Source of the DNA: Linanthus parryae
Lineage: Eukaryota > Streptophyta > Magnoliopsida > Ericales > Polemoniaceae
Length of the DNA: 64,000 nt
Direction of reading: 5' to 3'
NCBI GenBank assembly: GCA_023055425.1
Contig: JALGPY010000003.1
Span: forward strand, 17,109,001 to 17,173,000
A program made the translations under genes and the position numbers. The notes under the pieces were generated by a model. It was not told the origin of the DNA, searched no databases, and was given only the letters and a program-made list of their open reading frames with translations. Every line of letters starts with the position of its first letter. Within the stretch, counting starts at the first letter, position 1. Shown in pieces: positions 22,811 through 34,900 of the stretch.

Positions 22811-24487
22811 TGTTATCACCTGAGTATCGAGCAACAACGATCAAAACGAAAAAACATGATCGCACGCGATTTAACGTGGTTCACTAGTTTTGAGACTAGC
22901 TACATCCACGGCCAGAAAACCTGATTATATTGATAGAGAAGACCTTATTACAACCCGCACAAGAATAGCGACGACGTCCTAGACTTTTTATATAGACTCA
23001 GAAAACATTAACTTGCTCCCAAAACAACCCGAAACATTCCAAATCAGACAATGAAACAAAAAAACCAGCCGACCTCGAGTAGTCTTCGTACGAACACGTG
23101 GTATGTTCGCACGAACATGCAGTGTCTCCCCCTTCGCTTTGTTTCCTCCTGCGTCTTTGATTCGCCAATTTTTGCTAGATTTGAATCATCCCAAAAAATC
23201 TCCACCTTGATTCAAACGCCCTAGCAAATCGAAACCGATCTTCTCTCCAATCCAACCATTTACAGGTGTATGCAAAACCCAATTCAGCAAATCTTTTCTC
23301 CAATACCATGCGTTCCCGAAACGAATACATCAGATGTGGGTGCACTTCCAGAAACAGAAACAAGCGCTCCACCTTGAACCATAATCGAATACATTCACTG
23401 ATACATGACCGAAAGCATTCTAGTTGCGCCAACTTGGGCCAGACAGATGCACCACGAAAAGTGCCAAGAGTGATGTCAGACCAGATGCACCAACACTAGT
23501 GCCAGGCCAGATTGTCGTGCCAGGTTGCGCCGAATTCTCGGTTGCGCAATATGCTCACCGGAAATCCTAAACGCGCTAGATGCGAGCCCAATGTGTGTCA
23601 TGTTACAAGCCTCAAGAAAACGGATGCACACCAGAACCAAACTCGTGCAAAATGTGTGCCAGAACCAAATGTGCGTGCCAGAAACATTCTCACGCGCCAG
23701 ATGCTCCATGTCGTTTCTTCAACTCCAACGAGTTTCTGCAACGGATGAGCCATAACCAGACTGCGTTTGAAAGCCAAAATCGCCAAAACACCATATGTGC
23801 ATCAGTTGGCCAGATTCGCACCAAACTCGCATGCTTGCCAGATGCTAGGCGAACCGGCATGACATATTGCACACCCGAACCATATGCGTGCCATATTGCT
23901 CCATAACAGGCAACTTGATAGCCCCCATAGGGCTTTCAAATGGTGGGTGTACCTGCGCCCTTTTTTCATAGGCCAACAAAATCTTAAAACCATAAGTCCA
24001 GAAAGCCTATCTGAATGCTCCACCTGAATTTCGAACTCAGGAATTCCACCAATTGTGAAACCCTAAGTCTTGGCTGCACCCAGATTGTGAATACACTGTC
24101 TGACCAAGCTCTGTGTTATAACATGGGTATCGAGAAAACAATGATAACAAAAGAGAAAGATCGCACACCATTTAACGTGGTTCACTTTGAGACTAGCTAC
24201 ATCCACGGACAAAAAAATCGATTATATTAATAGAGACGACCCTATTATAACTCACACAAGAATAACAATGATCTAGAATGTTTATATAGACCTACAAAAC
24301 ACTAAACTTGCTCCCAAAGCAACCTAGAACATTCCAAATCAGACAAGGAACAAAAAAACAGTCGACCTCCAGTGATGTTCGTACGAACACACGGTCCGTT
24401 CACACACATGTGGTAGCTCCCCCTTTGCTTCATTGCATCCTGCTTTGTTGCTTCGCCAAATTTTGCTTGGTTTAAACCATCCCAACA
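22811..24487 (-). mobile_element. Small non-autonomous LTR retrotransposon (TRIM-like)
   Basis: Two diverged direct repeats of about 380 bp (22811-23194 and 24113-24487) flank roughly 900 bp. They share ATTTAACGTGGTTCACT, ACTAGCTACATCCACGG and AACATTCCAAATCAGACAA. The right repeat has clean ends (TGTTATAAC...CCCAACA). On the minus strand a purine tract (AAGGTGGAGA) abuts the left repeat, and CAGAGCTTGGTC, the tail of a primer-site context, abuts the right one. The flanks TTGTT (22806-22810) and TTGCT (24488-24492) fit a 5-bp duplication with one change. The interior has no coding frame and is full of GTGCCAGA-like words. Confidence 0.72.
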
Positions 24488-26189
24488 TTGCTTTTAGGAA
24501 GAGGAAAGGACAATGGATTATGGGCTCCTTTGGTAAGCTGGGAGATTGCACAAGCTTGTAAGCTGAGATTTAGGGCGCTTATAGAGGAATCACTACTGCA
24601 TTTCAGAGAGATTGGAGAAATCTGAGCATTGAAGTGATTGCCAGAAGGTTGTGGAGATCTTTTACGGAAACATGGAAGGCCCTCCCTCCATGCACACTCA
24701 GATCATGATGGGATCTACCTCATGAGAAGGAGCAATACACAAATTAAGCTCATTACGAAGGGCTCAAATGAGACTGCAGATGCCATGGCAAATCTTGAGT
24801 TGAAGAGCATGAAATGATGAAAGTGCTCATTGAAGCACCCGATACCATTAAGGAACTTTTGATCACTAATGAGATGGGGATTGGGATGAACATGTAATCC
24901 CTCTCCTGTTTGACGGATGCTATGTTCTAAGTTTGTGTAATTTCTGTTGAAGTGAACAAAGAATACACATTTTTCATGAGTCCAGTTCCTGTAGGCTCGA
25001 TCCCGTGATAGTGTGATGAGAACGCCACGAGGCACATAGAAGTGTAATTTTCACGTGATAGTTTGTTCCCACTTCTACAAGCATGTAGATTTGTAATTTT
25101 CTCGATCATCTGAAATTTATGTTTCAGATAGAACAAGAAAGAGACGGAAACCCCATGCATGATGAATAAATTCATTTCACTTTTTGTTCTCACAATGAGA
25201 ATGTTGGTTTGAACACAACAACATTGTGATGACGAACATGTATATGTATGCTTGATTATGGTATTTAAATAAGTGGATGATATTTGGTTTGTATATGCCT
25301 TCAATTTTTGCTCTTTCAGTCTAGCAAAATCATGGCATTTCTTTATAGGGGTCACACATCTTTGTTAAGGGTGATATGTTGGAGGAAACCAAGCCAATAC
25401 TAGGCAAAAGGAAGCAATAGTTTAGTATAGATATGCAAACAGCAACAAATCATAACATCAAACATGTTATAGATAAGAGGAAGAGAAATCAACCGTCTTA
25501 TGTGGAGAGATCATAGTAGAGCTTAGAAAAGAAAAAATGATATACTCATCGATCGGGTTGAGGTTCACATCCACCTAGATAAAAACATCGAAGCTCACAT
25601 TCTGGAACATAGAGAATTATTGCTCTCCAGTCCCGAATTATGGAAAACAGCTGAGATAACTTAGGCGTATTTGGCTACAATTGGTGCTTTTACAGTATCT
25701 CTTTTTTCTCAAAAGAAAAACTTAACGTTCAACAATAATTAACGTAGATATGGATTGGCCAAAGTTGCTTGCATACAGTTCTGATATATTGCCTAGATCG
25801 AAAGTGATAGTCACAATTGAGATGTCCAAAAGAGGATGGTAATCAAGATTGCTCCCACCTCTTTCTCATCTAACATTCTCATATCTGAGTCATCAGATGA
25901 ACCAGATTCATCTGCTGAACCGAACTCTCTCTCACTTTGTACAGGTGTATCACTTTATCTCCAATAAAGATGTTTCTCATATTTGGTCATTTTCTTAGTA
26001 AATCTTTGTTTCATGTTCCTTATTCCAACCCATTAAAATGTCACATTCGGGTTTTGAGCTCTTTTAATCTTAGTTCCCCCGAAAATTTGATATTCGATAG
26101 TTCTACATCATGCTTGACATTCTGACCCAAAAAAAACACATCATGCTTGACATAAGAAAAAGCAATGCATATAGAAATTAATTAAGCTA
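24488..26189. other. Intergenic, nothing recognised
   Basis: AT-rich sequence with scattered short ORFs (for example 24715-25355) that show no domain and no splice context. No gene or repeat boundary was identified. Confidence 0.5.
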
Positions 26190-27302
26190 ATACGTCGATT
26201 TTTAGACATCATATTCAAACAGACAAGCAATGAAGTCTTCATAGTTTAGGAATATATTTTCGGAACAAAGAGTACAGTAGAAACAAATGATTTAGAAGGA
26301 CTTGAGCCAAGCATATACTTGGGTTTGATAGATCATCATTAAAACACAGACCTCCTAGATATGACTATCGGTCACTATATCATGAAGAGAACACTAATTC
26401 GGGACATAGAAATAGAAACCTTGAAATTTAAACCTGGGCCGAAGAATAAAGTCTATCACGAAGTAGCTAGCAAGCTCACATTATTTTTGGAAAGAACACC
26501 GATCAAGCGATGTGTACAGATCTGAAGATTAGGCAACTCTAGAATATGATACCATGAATATTTAAAGAAATATATGTCTGATCAGAATTACAAAGCATGA
26601 AATACTATATCTTATAGAAACCAAAAGGTGAAAATATTCATACTGATGAAACATAAACAACTTCATCAAATGAAATCTCTGCAATGTGCAGTTGTAGACT
26701 ATGAGACCTAGCAACTAGAGCCCAAGACAATTCTAGTAAACAATGCCGAGAATAACACACAAACAAACAACAGTACATACCATTACATAACATAGACGCC
26801 TTCCAACTGATGTATCTCATCCTTCGTGAACTGTCGAGACGAGCTCTACCAGTATCTTCAAAAACTCTCCGCTCACAACCAAATATCCTACTCAGATATC
26901 AGACAGTGGCCAATAGAAGATATATCGCCATTCTGATTCAAGTCTCCTTAGTTGAATACTTGCTTCTATGAAGTCTTGAAAGCGGATTACACTACAGCGT
27001 GATATCAAGAAGCATATCTCTCACAGCATAAACATCATTTACTTTGTTGCAACCGTTTCCTAACATCTCGGGAGTCATAGGATGCAACTCCCTACCATGT
27101 AAAACATATCTGTCAGGTTCATATGGAGATGTAACCTGAGGTGGATTCCAGTCTGCATTTGTAGTGTTCTTGTCATCAGTCAATGAAAATCCGAAGAGTA
27201 TGCAGCTACTTTTAACAGTGGAAAGTGAGTCGTCATTGTCCTCGTATGGCAAACCAGTCCCAGCCGTTGTAACTGAGCCACCCGAATGATTATACACTTT
27301 CA
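26190..27302 (-). pseudogene. Truncated ARF3 copy B
   Basis: This copy holds only the last part of exon 10 (about 26992-27302) and its 3' flank. It keeps the conserved C-terminus, including [11 protein letters not shown] and [11 protein letters not shown] with a stop at the same place as the intact gene. Upstream sequence is cut off by the Copia LTR that begins at 27303. The flank matches both copy A and the intact gene, from the TTTTAGACATCA block onward. With no start, no B3 domain and no tasiR-ARF site it is a fragment. Confidence 0.87.
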
Positions 27303-27582
27303 TGTTAAAGATACAACACCAGATCTTTATCATGTTTAAATAATTTAATTTATTTAATAAGTTAGCTAGTTTTCAGCAGTTAGTTTAACTAAGTTAGCTA
27401 GTCTTTAGCCGTCGGTAACTAAGTATGCTAGTGTTTAGCATTCAGTTTTAGATTTCCTATTCTTTAGGGATATTCTAGAGGCTGATTTGCTGGAGTAGTT
27501 AGTTGCATAAAATTAGGACAAGTGTGAAAGTGTGAGTGTGCAGATGTTAATGCAGCTAAGGTACTCTAGAAGGGGGGGGTTG

Positions 27583-28474
27583 AATAGAGTATGCCAACTT
27601 TTTACAAAACTTGCTAGGGAGATGAAAACTTGTGAAAACAATGAGGTTCAAGGCCTTGAATACTAGTTCAAGCCCTTGGAAGAAATGCAGTTTGTATAAA
27701 GCAAGTAAGCCTTTTTCAAGGCCTTAAAAACAAGTTCAAACCCTTGAAAAGTAGACAGTTTAGTGTGCTGCAAAAACTATGAAGAAGAATGAACTGTAAA
27801 TGTAAGAGACAAGTGATTTATAGAGTTCAATCCACTTGGACCTACGTCTCTACCTCAGGGATTAGATCCATGCAGGATTTTCAACGCAATTCTTATTAAT
27901 CAAAAGCTAAGCCCTAGAACTCAAGCACAGAGAGTTCCCTTACTCTGTTACAGCTTGTGGTTTTCCCTAACCTGTCTAGTACCTGCTCTAGCTAACTGAT
28001 TAACTAAGAATTCTCTATTGTTCACTTTGAACAATCCTTGAGAAAGATTATAGAGAAAATACAGAAATGATCTGCCAATGGAGTACAATACAGAAGAGCA
28101 CTTAGAGTGTAGAAAATGCAGTGAAGTATGCAGTGATCTTTTGTGAATGGACTGGAATAGAGTATGCCAACTTTTTACAAAACTTGCTAGGGAGATGAAA
28201 ACTTGTGAAAACAATGAGGTTCAAGGCCTTGAATACTAGTTCAAGCCCTTGGAAGAAATGCAGTTTGTATAAAGCAAGTAAGCCTTTTTCAAGGCCTTGA
28301 AAACAAGTTCAAACCCTTGAAAATGCAGTGGAGTATGCAGTGATCTTTTGTGAATGGACTGGAATAGAGTATGCCAACTTTTTGCAAAACTTGCTAGGGA
28401 GAACAATACAGAAGAGCACTTAGAGTGTAGAAAATGCAGTGAAGTATGCAGTGATCTTTTGTGAATGGACTGGA
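27583..28474. repeat. Rearranged direct repeats inside the nested insertion
   Basis: A 168-bp block (27583-27750) recurs at 28156-28323 with about one difference, and its first 40 bp recur at about 28363-28402. A second block (AGAGCACTTAGAGTGTAG... to ...GAATGGACTGGAA) occurs at about 28094-28155 and 28411-28473, partly also at 28321-28362. Palindromes such as TTCAAGGCCTTGAA recur here and at 29000-29090. Confidence 0.88.
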
Positions 28475-29415
28475 AGAATGATGAACTTCTTGATGCTTGT
28501 CAATCCAGAACTGTTTTTCTCTTTTTGCCCGTTGAGTGTTGTGTCTTGTTGATTCGGAATTGAGCTCTATTTATACTTCAAACAGCTCTGCAAATCTCCC
28601 CAGATTTTCAGCAACAAACTTCCTATTTTTGTAGGCAACAGAGTTTGACATCTTTGACATCTTCTCCAACGGTTAGATGATCACAATCATCAGAGATTTT
28701 GTTGTGTTCTTACGTATAAACACCTTGAGAAGCTGTCATCCAAGTCTGATTGATCACAGGATCAAAATGTCCAACTATTTCCAAATGTGCAGAAGTTCAG
28801 TTTAGGAAACAAACCTGCAAAACTTAGAAATAAAATTTTCTGCAATATCACAATCAAACAGATGATATTCTATGTTCAAAAGTGTTAGAATTATTTTTCT
28901 TTCATCATCTACTAACAGTGAATCAAATATATGAAAGATAGAGAGGGAATCAAACTCAGAGAGTTTGCAGAAAACTCCCCCTGAGAATGTTCACACAGGT
29001 TAAGCAGTTTCAAGGCTTTGAATCCAGTTTCAAGACTACTTTCAAGCATCTGAGAACTGATTCAAGGCTTTGAAAGCTGGTTCAAGGCCTTGAAATAGCT
29101 GAACTATTCCAAGCCTTGCACATCCTGTTCTTACAAAGTGGTTATTTGTGTAGAGAATATAAAGCAGTACTGTTTCAGCAAACAATATCAATCCATTTAC
29201 ATCATTTACTTCTGCTTCCTAATTAGCATTCAGTAAACACTTGTCTTTCCTCTTTCTTCTTAGTTCTATATAGTCTTTGCACTTCTGTGAGTGAGGCTTT
29301 GTTCAACAATCTTGTATCAGAGCCACCGTGACGGGAGAGAAGAAAGTGGCAGGGCAGCGGTAATAGAGCAGCAACAAAAACAGTAGTAGCATCGCTGAGG
29401 CGCAGCATCGACAAG

Positions 29416-31134
29416 ATGGGCGATCTTCAAGTAATTGGAGGAGTCAAAAAGCTCAGTTACCATAATCACAACACTTGGTCATTATGTATGATGGCATGAA
29501 TGCAAGGCCAAGATTTGTGGGAGGTTGTTGACGGCGTTGAAGTTAAAGAACCGGCAAGGGAGGAGGCGGATGGTTCTTTGAGGAAGTGGAAGATTAAAGC
29601 ATGCAAGGCGATGTTTGCTTTAAAAACAATAATTGAAGAAGATGTACTGGAATGCATCTGAGATGCAAAAACTCCCCAAGAAGCTTGGGATACTCTTGCC
29701 TTGTTGTTCTCGAAAAAGAATGACACGAGGCTTCAACTTCTGGAGAGCGAACTTCTGTCGGTAGCACAACGCAATATGACAATCGCACAGTATTTCCGCA
29801 AGGTAAATTCGTTATGTCGGGGGATCTCTGAGTTGGATTCCACAGCTCCAATTGGAGAAATCATGATAAAGAGAATAATTATTCATGGTTTGAGACCAGA
29901 ATATAGGAGTTTTGTTGCTGCAGTACAGGGATGGCAAGTTCAGCCATCACTTGTTGAGTTCTAGAATTTGCTTGCTGGACAAGAGGTCTTGGCAAAGCAA
30001 TTGCGAGGTGTCTCGCTGAAGGGAGAAGAGGAAGCGCTCTTCGCCAATAGGAGCAGTGGAAACTCCAAGCAACATACAGTCGGTGGGTTCAAAAAGGTCG
30101 ATGGTAAAACAGAAAATCATCAATATGAAGGAAGCAGTCCTTTTGGGGGAGCCTGGAAAGGTCGTGGCAGTGGGAAAAATTTTAATGGCACATGCTATAA
30201 CTGCAGGAAGAAAGGTCATATGGCGAGAGATTGTCAATCCAAGAAGAAAGTGGAGAGTAATGTTGCTGCAACTAAGAGTGAAGATGAATGGGATGCTGAG
30301 GCATCATTTGCTGTTGAGGAGGAGCTAGCCCTAGCAACAACAACATCTGATCATATTGATTATGAGAAAGATTGGATTGTTGACTCGGGATGCTCTAATC
30401 ATATGACAGGTGACTAGGAAAAGTAACAGAATTTGTCAGATTACAAGAGCAGTCGGGTAGTTGTTACAGCCAACAACTCCAAGTTACCGATAGCTCATGT
30501 CGGTAATGTTGTGGTCTCCCCTGAATGTAGTAATGAAGTGTCACTGGAAAATGTCTATCACATCCCAGGTATGAAGAAAAATCTTCTCTCAGTTGCACAA
30601 CTAACATCATCGGATCATTTTGTTATATTTGGCCCGCAAGATGTGAAGGTCTTCCGTGATCTTGAGATTACGAAGGATCCGGTGATGAAGGGTGAAAGAC
30701 TAGACTCAGTTTATGTAATGTCGGCAGAAGATGCTTATGTGCATAAGACGAGGAAGAACAAGACCGCAGACTTATGGCATATGCGGCCAAGTCATGTTAG
30801 TTACTCCAAGCTAGATGTGATGATGAAGAAGTCAATGTTGAAAGCACTACCTCATCTTGAAGTAAAAACAGACTCGGAGTGTGCGGGATGTCAATATGAC
30901 AAATCTCATCATTTACCATATGAAGAGTCTAAATTTAGAGCAAAAGAGTCATTAGAGTTAATTCACTCTGATGTGTTTGGACCAGTTAAGCAAGTCTCTA
31001 TTGCTGGGGTGAGATATATGGTAACTTTTATTGATGACTTCTCCAGGTATGTTTGGGTGTACTTCATGAAAGAGAAGTCTGAAACTTTTACGGAGTTGGA
31101 AGCAAAAATTGGCAAGAAAACTTTGACTCGGTGA
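29416..31134 (+). pseudogene. Copia gag-protease-integrase with nonsense codons only
   Basis: One reading frame runs from ATG 29416 (MGDLQVIGGVKKL) to 31134, interrupted by about five stops (near 29497, 29659, 29962, 30415 and 30424) but with no frameshift. Gag has the typical DTRLQLLESELLSVAQ and IHGLRPEYRSFV blocks and an intact CCHC knuckle ([14 protein letters not shown]). The protease site is [18 protein letters not shown]-pre-integrase shows [14 protein letters not shown], followed by the CAGC half of the zinc finger. The integrase core stops after its first catalytic D (HSDVFGPV) and [19 protein letters not shown], so the second D and the E are lost. Confidence 0.9.
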
Positions 31135-31266
31135 TTTGGATAGCAAAACAATGTAATTTTTTGGTAATTTTTTCATAGTAATGTAGAGTAAAATTTACTC
31201 TACAAGATCATACAAAAATTACCAAAATTCGTGTATCGTTTTGCTAACCAAATTACCGGGTCAAAG
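31121..31266. mobile_element. Short inverted-repeat element (MITE-like)
   Basis: About 146 bp. The left end CTTTGACTCGGTGATTTGG and the reverse complement of the right end, CTTTGACCCGGTAATTTGG, match. The arms continue through TAGCAAAAC and TTGGTAATTTTT, so nearly the whole sequence can fold as a hairpin. It sits exactly where the Copia integrase frame degenerates. A target-site duplication was not clear. Confidence 0.72.
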
Positions 31267-31993
31267 TGATCTAGTGAATAGTGTCAAAAAGTGAAGTAAG
31301 GTGAAAGAGAAGAAACAGAAGTAGTATAAGTGAAAGATATATGAGAATGGTAACATGTCAATTTTAGACATCACCCAAGTCTCCGTAGTTCAGCAATATA
31401 ATGAACCTTGAAATATAAACCTAAGCCGCAAAATAAAAGTCTAACACAGCAGCTAGAAAGCTCACATCATCTATGAAAAAAACACCAATCCAACAGATGT
31501 GTACGATTCTGAAGATTAGGCTACCCTAGAAAGTGAGGTACAAAGATACTCCTTCAAGAACCATTTGTCGAGTTGGATAACAAATCATGAAGTTTACAGA
31601 AACCAAAAGGAGGAAATATCCATACTAATGAAAAATGAAACAGAAACAACTTCATCAAATGAACTCTCTGCAATGTACAGTTGTTGACTACTAGACCTAG
31701 CAAATAAGAGCCCAAGACAATTCTAGTAAACAATACCGAGAATAACATACAAACAAACAAACAACAATACATACCATTACAAAACATAGACGCCTTCCAA
31801 CTGATTTATCTCAACATTCGTGAACTGTGGAGACGGGCTGTACCAGTATCTTCAAAAAACCTCCGCTCACAACCAATAATCCTACTTGGATATCCTACTT
31901 AGATTGATGATATTGTAGAAAATAAATCACCATTCTGATTTAAGTCTCCTTGGTTGAAAACTTGCTTTTCTGAAGTCTTCCAACATAATTACG

Positions 31994-34900
31994 CTACAGC
32001 GCGATATCAAGAAGCATATCTCTCACAGCATAAACATCATTTACCTTGGTACAACCGCTTCCTAACATCTTGGGAGTCTTAGGATGCAACTCCCTACCAT
32101 GTAAAACAGATGTAACCTGAGGCGGATTCCAGTCTGCATTTGCAGCGTTCTTGTCATCAGTCAAGGAAAATCCGAAGAGCCTGCAGCTACTTTTAACAGT
32201 AGAATGTGAGTCCTCACTATCCTTGTATGGCAAACAAGTCCCAGATGTTGTCAGTGAGCGACCCAAATGATTATACTCTTTCAGATGACAGAAGGAGTTG
32301 ACGTCTTGAGGAACTTCCTCGGAAGATCTATAGTCGCGATGCAAGGGTGACACAAGTTTCACACCATACTCTTCAGAATTATTATAAGCAGATTGATTGG
32401 CTAACCCATACTCCTGATTGGTGCAGCGGTTTGTAGTGAAACTAGGAACAGGAGTGCAGTTTTGCTGGAACATAAACACCGAAGACGGCGACAACACCTG
32501 TGTTGGCTGTGCAAACGGTCGCAAGAAAGTACTATATCCAGGCAAAAGGGGCGACCATCCACTCACTGAGCTTGAACCTCGAACATTGTTTGCTGGTAAG
32601 CCTCTTTCATATGAAGAATTTCGGAACATTTCTTGACCTTGCAAGACCTGTTGGAATCGGACTGATTCACCAGGGCCTAGACTTTTGTAGGGAACGACAG
32701 GATCACCATGCATGTTTCTGACAACATTTCCTATGATGGGAATCCTCGAACTACATGGCCCAGGAGGGACCTGCCTCCTTTCAGATGGATGATTGGGAAC
32801 ATCAAAACCATCGCACGGAGGATTAAAACCTAAAATTTCTTGACCTTGCAAGACCTTGTGGAACCTCGTTGGTTCCCCACAGTCTGACAAAACTGTCCCA
32901 TCTGCACAAGGCAAAAGCATATTAGATGTCTTGAGTTTATACACGGGAATATTATAACTTCTCTAAGAAACACAGCACCTCGTGGCACAGAGAACTCTGG
33001 TTTAGCTGACTGCAAACCAGTCCTAGTCCTCTTCATACCAGCAGCAATCATGCTGCTGGATGAAGATATTGACCCAGTAGGCTCAATCTCCCATGGAGAA
33101 ACCCTGCTGTGACGGTTGACCTCTATATCATCCCACCTTACCTGAATATGTCAATCAAAAACTCAGTATAACCTAATCAAAGTAACAAGCATTTACAAAC
33201 TTCATAAGCAAACAGCACAAGAGACGAGATAGCAAGTAAGCAGAACGAAATTCATCATAAGCATACAGTTACATGCAAGGCACTAACCCCAATGAACAAG
33301 TTCCTAAATACTGACTCAACGAAAGAGAGAAAAAAGATAGTGCGCTACTAAGTAAAACAAACGCAATTTATAGATTAGAGCCCGAAATCTTACGAAAAGA
33401 ATATGCAGTAATTAATCTTGCATAAGCAACAAAATCCAGAACACGGTAGATCTTATTTTTACCACCAAATGCCCACTTAAAAAGCTCTACTTTTAACAGA
33501 TACTGAAGTAGTTATACAGGATTGCTAAGGTTTTGGTGTCTTAATACCATATTTGGCAGTGAAGCAAATTGAGGACATATGGCTAACGTGAAGAGCACGG
33601 AGTATTTTGTAGTCGATGTGAAGATTATGCAAGCAGTGGAAGGAGCTGAAAAGAATTGGGACATTGACAATTCAAAGCTCTGGCACTTTAAGTCCCATTT
33701 GTGTTTGATCAACTTTGATGTGCTCAATGATAACAGAATGTCATAAAAAAAATTTGTTCCTACTGTGACTTCTGGGCTTTCAATATTTGGAATAACAGTA
33801 CTTCGTGATGGGCACATATCTGACCACAAACTTCACTGCATTCGCACTCACAAATTAGGGAAGCAATCAGGTAAAGAACTGCTCAATTCAGAACTTTCTT
33901 CTTAAGTATTAAGGGATAAACATTAAGAAACATATAACTCTCAATTGAGACTGGGTTTAGCCTCGCTATAAAACAGTTGGCCAACATAAACCCCTAGAAA
34001 GACAGACCACACAAAGTAGCCACATATGAGATTCTCCAAAATGAGATATCAAGCTTCAAATTGAACTACATATAGGAGTTCAACTACAAGCCTCAAATGT
34101 GATATCAAACGCATACCATTAGACACCTCCACTTTGAACCAGGCCATCTTAAAGGATCCATATCACTAATCCCGGTAACTACTCCAGTACACCTGCGAAC
34201 AATGCAGCAAATAAACTATTATACAATGCATCTTATCTGAAATCCTGAGACAAGAGGAGTGCTGACCTTCTCTCAGAAGCATCGTCTGACTCGAAACGCA
34301 TTTTAAACCTCATTCCAATAGTAACTGAAAGAGTAACGCTTTTTGAGAATTTAGAGAAAGGTATAATGAATTCCGACGAGCTGGCCCTGCAAAATAAGCT
34401 AGGACTTCAAAGCTGAATAATAACAAGGACAGAGAATAAACAACTACTAGGATAATATTTCATTGCAACATAGTTTTCAGTGCAGGTAAGTTTAGCAAAG
34501 GTACGGACACACAGATGGACAGCATAAATCCTACAAACAGAGAACCACTCAAAAAGTTGGCAGTTGGTGTAATTCAAGCAGGAATGCCTCATAGAAACTG
34601 TGGCTTCAAACACTGGTTGAGAGCGGAGTAAATGACCACAGCTTAACAAAACCATTGTTAAAAACACACACGCACACAAGTAACAAAAAATTAAGGCACG
34701 AACAGACTGGCCATTGTGCTTGACGCCATGCTCTAAACTTTTGAGTACTGGAGTTCTTCAAATGAAATCCAACAATGGAACACAATGCAAATAATTGGCA
34801 GTTGGGTAATTCAAGCAGGAAGGCCTCATAGAAACGGTGGCTTCAAACATTGGTTGTAGCGGAGTAAGTGACCACAGCTTAACAGAACCATTGTTAAGAA

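Larger units (their letters stand above)
27303..31134 (+). mobile_element. Decayed TNT1-like Copia retrotransposon, truncated at its 3' end
   Basis: The LTR starts TGTTAAAG at 27303 and appears to end near 29307, enlarged by a nested insertion of about 1.6 kb. A degenerate primer site (TGTATCAGAGCC) follows at about 29315. The body codes gag, protease and the start of integrase, then stops at about 31120 where an inverted-repeat sequence begins. Reverse transcriptase, RNase H and the 3' LTR are missing. Confidence 0.75.

Noticed and set aside
24715..25355. Two overlapping minus-strand ORFs
   Set aside because: No domain, start context or splice structure supports a gene.
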